DNA of 6,808 bases from an uncultured bacterium (GTDB taxonomy: Bacteria; Cyanobacteriota; Vampirovibrionia; Gastranaerophilales; Gastranaerophilaceae), in assembly GCA_949286405.1 (NCBI GenBank), contig CASECH010000184.1, forward strand, positions 1 through 6,808, written 5' to 3'. The notes beneath the pieces were generated by a model. That model saw only the letters and a program-made list of their open reading frames with translations. It had not been told where the DNA came from and did no database searches. Made by a program: the position numbers and the translations under genes. Below are positions 1 to 3,996 of the stretch, one piece after another (position 1 is the first letter of the stretch; each line of letters opens with the position of its first letter).

Positions 1-33
1 AAAAAAAAGCTATGTACTTTGAGGTGCATAGCT
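1..33 (-). terminator. Rho-independent terminator, minus strand
   Basis: A 10-bp stem is formed by 8-17 and 24-33, with one G-U type pair and a 6-base loop. On the minus strand it is followed by a run of at least seven T (positions 7 to 1). On the plus strand the hairpin is followed by GTTGATT, which is not a T-run, so the terminator works for leftward transcription. No minus-strand protein gene lies immediately to its right, which leaves its transcript unexplained. Confidence 0.7.
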
Positions 34-73
34 GTTGATTAGGGATATGTGTATCTTAGTCTCTAAGGAGTAT
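1..73 (-). ncRNA. Candidate small RNA ending at the left-edge terminator
   Basis: This is a speculative call. The minus-strand terminator at 1-33 needs a transcript, and no open reading frame of useful size lies on that strand between 34 and 264. An extended -10, TGC-TAATAT, reads leftward at 88-80 and would start RNA near 73. The -35 (103-108, ATTTCA) is weak. The predicted RNA of about 73 nt would hold a small CTTAG/CTAAG hairpin (55-67) and the terminator hairpin. I do not recognise it as 6S, tmRNA or SRP RNA. The terminator could instead end antisense or long read-through transcription. Confidence 0.3.
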
Positions 74-149
74 GGTTTTATATTAGCAAAGCTTTTATAA
101 AATGAAATCATTCATTTTTAGGATTGTTTTTCAGTTTTACAATTAATTT

Positions 150-178
150 TTGTGATGAACTAAATTACAATGTAAAAT
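150..178 (+). promoter_or_regulatory. Candidate promoter and repeat region for the 110-residue protein
   Basis: TTGTGA (150-155), a 17-base spacer and TAAAAT (173-178) form a plausible promoter, giving a leader of about 80 nt. The -10 lies in a perfect tandem repeat of the decamer AATGTAAAAT (169-178 and 179-188). It also overlaps the 11-bp palindrome TTACAATGTAA (165-175). A second TGTAA...TTACA pair spans 181-198. Such symmetry may be an operator, but AT-rich DNA produces these patterns by chance. CATAAT at 206-211 is another possible -10. Confidence 0.35.
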
Positions 179-264
179 AATGTAAAATTTATATTACAAC
201 AGTAGCATAATTTTTTTTGTTTAGATTTATAATTCATGCAGATAATCTTAAAAGAGGTTTAAAA

Positions 265-597
265 ATGTATATACAAAGAATTTCTTCACACAATTTATAC
301 AACAATTATTTTAACAACAAAAATGTAAATAGTGCTAAAAATCAAGTATCTTTCGGTGTTGGAGAAGATTACGGTGCTGAAGATGACGTATTTAATAAAA
401 TGGAAGAAAGAAGTAGAGCTAAAGAATCATATGCTGCTTTAGGAGATGATACAACATATTGGGAACTTCTTTTTGGACCTAAAAAAATTAAACACCCGAT
501 AGATCCTTCAAAAGTAGAAAGTCTTGAAGAAGAACCATATCTTCCAAAAAAGCAAACTAAACCACCTGAAGAATGTGAAGATGATTTTTATGATTAA
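265..597 (+). CDS. Small acidic protein of unknown function (110 aa)
   Basis: I do not recognise a characterised family. The start is ATG 265, preceded by AAAGAGG (251-257) at 7 nt spacing; an in-frame TTG at 217 has no such support. The product has an Asn-rich N-terminus (residues 9-26), then a QVSFG motif (27-31), then a hydrophilic acidic body. There are about 22 Asp/Glu against 14 Lys/Arg, and the C-terminal 10 residues are mostly acidic. No signal peptide, membrane helix or catalytic motif is visible, and there is one cysteine (C104). From memory, many short proteins in gut Melainabacteria carry an N-terminal Asn-rich stretch ending in an 'SFG'-like motif; this is unverified. The gene appears monocistronic: it has its own upstream promoter candidate, and a strong terminator 10 bases after its stop. 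A cytoplasmic, largely disordered protein is the simplest reading. Confidence 0.8.
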   Translation: MYIQRISSHNLYNNYFNNKNVNSAKNQVSFGVGEDYGAEDDVFNKMEERSRAKESYAALGDDTTYWELLFGPKKIKHPIDPSKVESLEEEPYLPKKQTKPPEECEDDFYD

Positions 598-607
598 AAA
601 TATAAAT

Positions 608-637
608 AAAAAAAGAAGTTTATAACTTCTTTTTTTT
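608..637 (+). terminator. Rho-independent terminator after the 110-aa gene
   Basis: The core stem GAAGTT (615-620) pairs with AACTTC (624-629) around a 3-base TAT loop. A:T pairs extend it outward (608-614 with 630-636), and a T-run at 630-637 follows. Because A-runs and T-runs flank the hairpin, it could work in both directions. It separates the small gene from ffh. Confidence 0.85.
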
Positions 638-639
638 CA

Positions 640-648
640 TGCTAAAAT
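640..648 (+). promoter_or_regulatory. Extended -10 promoter for ffh
   Basis: TGC-TAAAAT (640-648) is a good extended -10, 38 bases before the ffh start. The -35 position (620-625, TTATAA) falls inside the terminator hairpin and matches only 3 of 6 bases, so the promoter would depend on the extended -10. The expected start of RNA is near 655, giving a leader of about 30 nt. Confidence 0.5.
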
Positions 649-685
649 AGGCATAATTTATTAAACAAATTACAGGATATTGAAC

Positions 686-2119
686 ATGTTTGACAGTCTT
701 AGTGAAAAATTACAAAATATTATAAGCAAAACACAAGGAAAAGAGCTAACTCAAGATAACATGCAGGAAGCTTTGAGAGAAATTCGCAGAGCACTTCTTG
801 AAGCTGACGTAAACCTTCGTGTTGTAAAAGCTTTTATTTCTGCAATAAAAGATAAAGCAGAAGGTGAAAAAGTATTAGAAGGCATAGATCCTTCACAACA
901 ATTAATCAAAATTGTGCATGACGAACTTGTAAACCTTTTAGGGAAGGAATTAAAGCCTCTTGATTTATCAGGTTCTCCTAACATGATTATGATGCTTGGG
1001 CTTCAAGGTTCAGGTAAGACAACATCTTCAGCTAAATTGGCAGTAAAACTGAAAAAAGAAGGTCGAAATCCATTGCTTGTTGCTTGTGACGTGTATCGAC
1101 CTGCAGCAATTTCACAACTTCAAACTCTTGGAAAAGAAATTGATACAGAAGTATTTACAATCCCTGAAAGTCAAGATGTTCAAAATATTGTAAAAAGTGC
1201 AATTGAATATGCAAAAGAGCACAATTTTAATACAATAATTTTAGATACAGCAGGTCGATTACAAATCGATACTGATATGATGGCAGAGCTTTTACTGATT
1301 GATAGAATATTTCATCCGAATGAAAAACTTCTTGTGATAGATGCCATGACAGGGCAAGAAGCAGTAAATGTCGCAGAAAACTTCGATGCTCAACTTAACT
1401 TGACTGGTTTGGTATTGACTAAACTTGATGGAGACAGCAGAGGAGGCTCAGCTCTCAGCGTTGCATACTGTACAGGAAAACCTATTAAACTAACCGGTAC
1501 AGGTGAAAAATTGAATGCCCTTGAAGACTTTTACCCTGAAAGAATGGCAACAAGAATTCTTGGAATGGGTGATATTGTATCACTTGTTGAAAGAGCTCAA
1601 GAGGTATTTGATGAAAAACAGGCAAGAGAATTAGAAGAAAAAATGGCAAAATCTGAATTCTCTTTTAACGACTTTCTAAAAATGCAGAAACAAATGCAAG
1701 CTTTTGGTTCAATGGGAAATCTTCTTGGTATGATTCCGGGACTAAATATTAGGAAAGATGATAGAGATAAAATTTCTCATGAAGGTGAAAAACAATTTAA
1801 AAGAATAGAAGTTTTTATCCAAAGTATGACTCCTCAAGAACGTGAAAACCCTGCATTAATTAATACCAGCCGCAAAAAACGTATTGCAAAAGGTTGTGGG
1901 ATGGAAATGCATGAAATAAATCAGTTTATGCAACAGTTTGAGCAAATGCGTATGATGATGAAAGGCATGCATGATATGAAAAACATGTTTGGCAAAATGG
2001 GTTCAGGCATGCCAGATCTTAGTAAAATGGGCAATTTAGGCGGATTAGGAGGTTTTAACGGCAAACTTGGAAAACACGCAATGAACAAAGCTATGAAAAT
2101 GATGCGTCGTTTCAAATAA
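686..2119 (+). CDS. ffh: Signal recognition particle GTPase Ffh (SRP54)
   Basis: Ffh binds signal sequences of nascent membrane and secreted proteins. With SRP RNA and the receptor FtsY it delivers ribosomes to the SecYEG translocon. The product has 477 residues, slightly above the usual 450 or so. The N domain spans about 1-95. The GTPase domain shows G1 GLQGSGKTT (105-113), the insertion-box DVYRPAA (135-141), G3 DTAGR (187-191), G4 TKLD (245-248) and GTGE (271-274). The linker carries RILGMGDIVSLVE (290-302). The M domain from about 325 has the finger-loop LGMIPG (347-352), the RNA-binding SRKKRIAKGCG (395-405) and a Met-rich tail expected for signal-peptide binding. The start is ATG 686 with AGGA at 674-677, 8 nt away; an in-frame TTG at 680 lies too close to that site. 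The often-seen neighbour rpsP does not follow, and no SRP RNA gene is visible. No clear terminator follows, so some read-through into the next gene is possible. Confidence 0.98.
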   Translation: MFDSLSEKLQNIISKTQGKELTQDNMQEALREIRRALLEADVNLRVVKAFISAIKDKAEGEKVLEGIDPSQQLIKIVHDELVNLLGKELKPLDLSGSPNMIMMLGLQGSGKTTSSAKLAVKLKKEGRNPLLVACDVYRPAAISQLQTLGKEIDTEVFTIPESQDVQNIVKSAIEYAKEHNFNTIILDTAGRLQIDTDMMAELLLIDRIFHPNEKLLVIDAMTGQEAVNVAENFDAQLNLTGLVLTKLDGDSRGGSALSVAYCTGKPIKLTGTGEKLNALEDFYPERMATRILGMGDIVSLVERAQEVFDEKQARELEEKMAKSEFSFNDFLKMQKQMQAFGSMGNLLGMIPGLNIRKDDRDKISHEGEKQFKRIEVFIQSMTPQERENPALINTSRKKRIAKGCGMEMHEINQFMQQFEQMRMMMKGMHDMKNMFGKMGSGMPDLSKMGNLGGLGGFNGKLGKHAMNKAMKMMRRFK

Positions 2120-2176
2120 AAGAAATTGAAATAAATTTTTATTAGATAAAATTCCTTAACAATTATGAATCAATGT

Positions 2177-2205
2177 TTTACAAAATGTTTAAACAATGAT
2201 AGAAT
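2177..2205 (+). promoter_or_regulatory. Promoter of the TonB/TolA-like gene
   Basis: TTTACA (2177-2182), a 17-base spacer and TAGAAT (2200-2205) give 5 of 6 matches in each box. TG at 2197-2198 makes an extended -10. The expected RNA start is about 2211-2213, right at the AGGAG site (2213-2217), so the leader would be only about 13 nt. The spacer contains the 10-bp palindrome TGTTTAAACA (2186-2195), a possible operator. Confidence 0.65.
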
Positions 2206-2224
2206 TGCTAACAGGAGTTATGAT

Positions 2225-2953
2225 ATGGTAAAAAAAATATTTCTGCTTTTAAGTTTAATCTTGATGTCATGTTCAAATCTTGCATATTCAGATGATACAG
2301 ATCCAAATAGTTTTGTCGACTCATACGGTCAAGAAGTACAAGCTATTATAAAAAGTAATTTAAAATATCAAGGCCTGGAAAATGCTACAACAGCTGTTAC
2401 ATACAAAATTCACCCTGATGGAAGTGTAACTGACATAAAACTTGAAAAAACAAGTGGAACCGGTTTTGACCAAGCAGTTATCCAAGCTGTGCAAAAATCT
2501 GCTCCTTTTAAACCATTCCCTAAAGGCTCCAACATTTCTGATATAGTTATGACTAGTGGTTTTCAACATCAAGTAAAAAAATATCAATCCGTTAGAATGT
2601 CCATAATGCCTGTTGAGCCTTCTGAAGAGGCACAACAAAGTTATAAAAAATACATGGATAATGTCGGTAAAATCTTTTTTGATCATATCCCAACGATATA
2701 TGATTATATTCCTAATGAACCAATTATATCATGTGTAATTCTACAAGATGGTAGCGTAACAAATGTCAAAGTAGAAAAATCATCAGGTATTTCTGAATAT
2801 GATGCAAAAATTATAGAAACATATTCTAAAATAAAACTTCCACAATTCCCTCAAGAGCTTAGCGGATACAAACAATTACCATACTCAGCACGCCTGTATA
2901 GACAATACAGATTTACGCCACCTGCGGGAAATCCAAGCATTATGTTTAGATAA
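2225..2953 (+). CDS. Secreted or lipid-anchored protein with two TonB/TolA C-terminal-like units
   Basis: The start is ATG 2225, 7 nt after AGGAG (2213-2217). An upstream in-frame ATG at 2165 is not supported and would lie before the promoter. The 242-residue product begins with a signal peptide (KK, then hydrophobic 5-15). LMSC at 13-16 is a possible lipobox, so C16 may be lipidated; cleavage near AYS (20-22) by signal peptidase I is the alternative. Two similar units follow. The first (about 33-110) carries DGSVTDIKLEKTSG (65-78), FDQAVIQAV and a PFKPFP end. The second (about 140-215) carries DGSVTNVKVEKSSG (175-188) and a LPQFP end. This pattern is typical of TonB/TolA C-terminal domains, which in known systems reach from the inner membrane to outer-membrane partners. 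Here the usual membrane anchor followed by a long Pro-rich or helical stalk is missing, so energy transduction is doubtful. An envelope binding role is an inference. No ExbB/ExbD or receptor gene lies nearby. Confidence 0.85.
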   Translation: MVKKIFLLLSLILMSCSNLAYSDDTDPNSFVDSYGQEVQAIIKSNLKYQGLENATTAVTYKIHPDGSVTDIKLEKTSGTGFDQAVIQAVQKSAPFKPFPKGSNISDIVMTSGFQHQVKKYQSVRMSIMPVEPSEEAQQSYKKYMDNVGKIFFDHIPTIYDYIPNEPIISCVILQDGSVTNVKVEKSSGISEYDAKIIETYSKIKLPQFPQELSGYKQLPYSARLYRQYRFTPPAGNPSIMFR

Positions 2954-2969
2954 AATATAATTAACAAAC

Positions 2970-3203
2970 CTATTTCTTTTTGACTACAACATTATACCCG
3001 AGTATATCAAAAACCTCTAAAAGCTCACTAACTTTAATTGTGCCGTTTCTCAGTTTATTAGTTAAATTTTCAAGAGAATCAGTCTTGTTATATTTGTGAT
3101 TAATATCAACTTTTAAACGCGTTAAAGTCTTGCCTTCAAAGGCTGTCAAAAGCTTAATTAAATTTCTCACATTATCTTTTTGTAGAATATATTCGTTTTT
3201 CAT
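2970..3203 (-). CDS. Small HTH-like protein, probable XRE-type regulator (77 aa)
   Basis: The segment at residues 43-74 runs SLENLTNKLRNGTIKVSELL and then FDILGYNVVV. It resembles the recognition-helix and C-terminal part of short XRE/Cro-like DNA-binding proteins, where 'NLxNKLxxGT' is followed by 'LxxIxxxLGY'. The N-terminal part (1-40) is Lys-rich and less recognisable; there is no signal peptide or membrane segment. The only reasonable start is ATG at 3203-3201. No purine-rich ribosome site precedes it, but a -10-like TATAGT lies 6 nt upstream, so the message may be leaderless. The gene is divergent from the pilin gene with 93 bp between starts, which suggests control of itself and perhaps of the pilin; that is inference. 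Its stop is 16 bp from the end of the convergent TonB/TolA-like gene. The HTH family call is moderately sure; the target is unknown. Confidence 0.72.
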   Translation of the reverse strand: MKNEYILQKDNVRNLIKLLTAFEGKTLTRLKVDINHKYNKTDSLENLTNKLRNGTIKVSELLEVFDILGYNVVVKKK

Positions 3204-3209
3204 TTCATA

Positions 3210-3215
3210 ACTATA
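3210..3215 (-). promoter_or_regulatory. Candidate leaderless -10 of the HTH gene
   Basis: Read leftward, TATAGT occupies 3215-3210 and leaves 6 nt before the ATG at 3203, so RNA would start at or next to the start codon. No Shine-Dalgarno site is visible. The -35 is unclear: TTGTCA (3235-3230) is only 14 bases away, shorter than ideal. Confidence 0.35.
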
Positions 3216-3217
3216 TA

Positions 3218-3235
3218 TTGTTCAAGAATTGACAA
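3218..3235 (+). promoter_or_regulatory. Imperfect palindrome between divergent HTH and pilin promoters
   Basis: TTGTTCAAGAATTGACAA has TTGT/ACAA ends and 5 of 9 paired positions about its centre. It overlaps the TTGACA -35 of the pilin promoter and lies just upstream of the HTH -10. Its place would let one protein control both genes. Symmetry is partial, so this is only a candidate operator. Confidence 0.3.
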
Positions 3236-3257
3236 CCTAATTATAAAATGATACTAT
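3229..3257 (+). promoter_or_regulatory. Promoter of the pilin gene
   Basis: A perfect TTGACA -35 (3229-3234), a 17-base spacer and TACTAT (3252-3257) with TG at 3249-3250 form an extended -10 promoter. RNA would start near 3264, 33 nt before the ATG. A perfect TATAAT at 3265-3270 is an alternative -10, though with a poor -35. The heptamer ATCTAAG is repeated at 3256-3262 and 3276-3282, exactly 20 bp apart, across the start site. Confidence 0.65.
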
Positions 3258-3296
3258 CTAAGTATATAATTAGACATCTAAGCATGGAGTTAAGGT

Positions 3297-3992
3297 ATGA
3301 AACAAGGGTTCACATTAGCAGAAACTCTAATAACCATAGGAATAATTGGTGTTGTTGCAGCTATGACATTACCAGTAGTAATAGCAAAATACCAAAAACA
3401 AGTTACTATAAATCAACTAAAAGCAGCATACTCCATTTTTACTCAAGCATTACAGCAAGCAGAAAATGATTATGGTAAACCAATACAGCTACCACAATAT
3501 ATTTTAGAAAAAATTGTACTCACCACAGAAATTTCCGAATTATATTTTGAACCTTATTTAAAGGGAGTAACTGTGTATAATCCAACAAGCACTACATATG
3601 TAAAAACAGCCGACAAACAGGAAAATTGTCTCTCATACCCACACGCCGGAGGCTATTTCGGTCATCCAAGATGTTTACCAAATAATATGTGTTATTGGAT
3701 TTATCGACATAGTGCAGGGTATGCAAGAATTGCAATAGATTTAAATGGACCTAAAAAACCTAATATTGCAGGTAAAGATGTTTTTGTTTTTAACCTTGAT
3801 GGAGAAGATGTTCCAAAAGTTGGAACAACTACAATTGTTCCACCACATATATTTACAGACAATATCGACGAATTTTGTTCAAAAACCAAACCTAACATAA
3901 GTACAAATGGTTCTTTTGAATTTAATGGTTACACTTGTGCATCTAAGATAATTCGTGACGGATGGAAAATTTCTCCTGACTATCCTTGGTAA
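3297..3992 (+). CDS. Type IV pilin/pseudopilin-like protein with class III signal
   Basis: The 231-residue product starts MKQG, then FTLAE, the prepilin peptidase site: cleavage after G4, Phe at +1 and Glu at +5 (E9). A hydrophobic helix (5-30) follows and continues as an amphipathic helix to about 60, as in pilins and type II secretion pseudopilins. The mature chain would be 227 residues, anchored in the inner membrane before assembly. The globular part has five cysteines (111, 126, 132, 194, 214), enough for two disulfides. A stretch at 147-169 carries D148, N150, G151, P155, N156, G159, D161 and D168. This resembles the Asp/Asn/Gly loops that bind calcium in some pseudopilins; the role is inferred. 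It ends aromatic-rich in DGWKISPDYPW. The start is ATG 3297, 7 nt after GGAG (3286-3289). No peptidase, ATPase or other pilin gene is nearby, so it is an orphan gene using machinery encoded elsewhere. It could be a minor pilin or an adhesin-like pseudopilin. Confidence 0.9.
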   Translation: MKQGFTLAETLITIGIIGVVAAMTLPVVIAKYQKQVTINQLKAAYSIFTQALQQAENDYGKPIQLPQYILEKIVLTTEISELYFEPYLKGVTVYNPTSTTYVKTADKQENCLSYPHAGGYFGHPRCLPNNMCYWIYRHSAGYARIAIDLNGPKKPNIAGKDVFVFNLDGEDVPKVGTTTIVPPHIFTDNIDEFCSKTKPNISTNGSFEFNGYTCASKIIRDGWKISPDYPW

Positions 3993-3996
3993 TTTA

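Noticed and set aside
217..264. N-terminal extension of the 110-residue protein from a TTG codon
   Set aside because: No ribosome site fits the TTG, whereas AAAGAGG lies 7 nt before ATG 265, and the product style begins naturally there.
598..685. SRP RNA (4.5S) gene next to ffh
   Set aside because: The gap holds only a terminator and promoter; the conserved GGAAG/AGCAG-type SRP RNA tip is absent here and in the gap after ffh.
2165..2224. Upstream ATG giving a longer TonB/TolA-like protein
   Set aside because: It would precede the -35/-10 pair, has no ribosome site, and would bury the clear signal peptide 20 residues inside the protein.
3218..3235. SOS (LexA) box
   Set aside because: The spacing and bases do not match the Gram-positive or cyanobacterial LexA consensus that I know, so I keep it only as an unnamed operator candidate.
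3248..3469. Open frame overlapping the pilin promoter and gene start
   Set aside because: It begins between the pilin -35 and -10, lacks a ribosome site, and is an out-of-frame shadow of the well-supported pilin.
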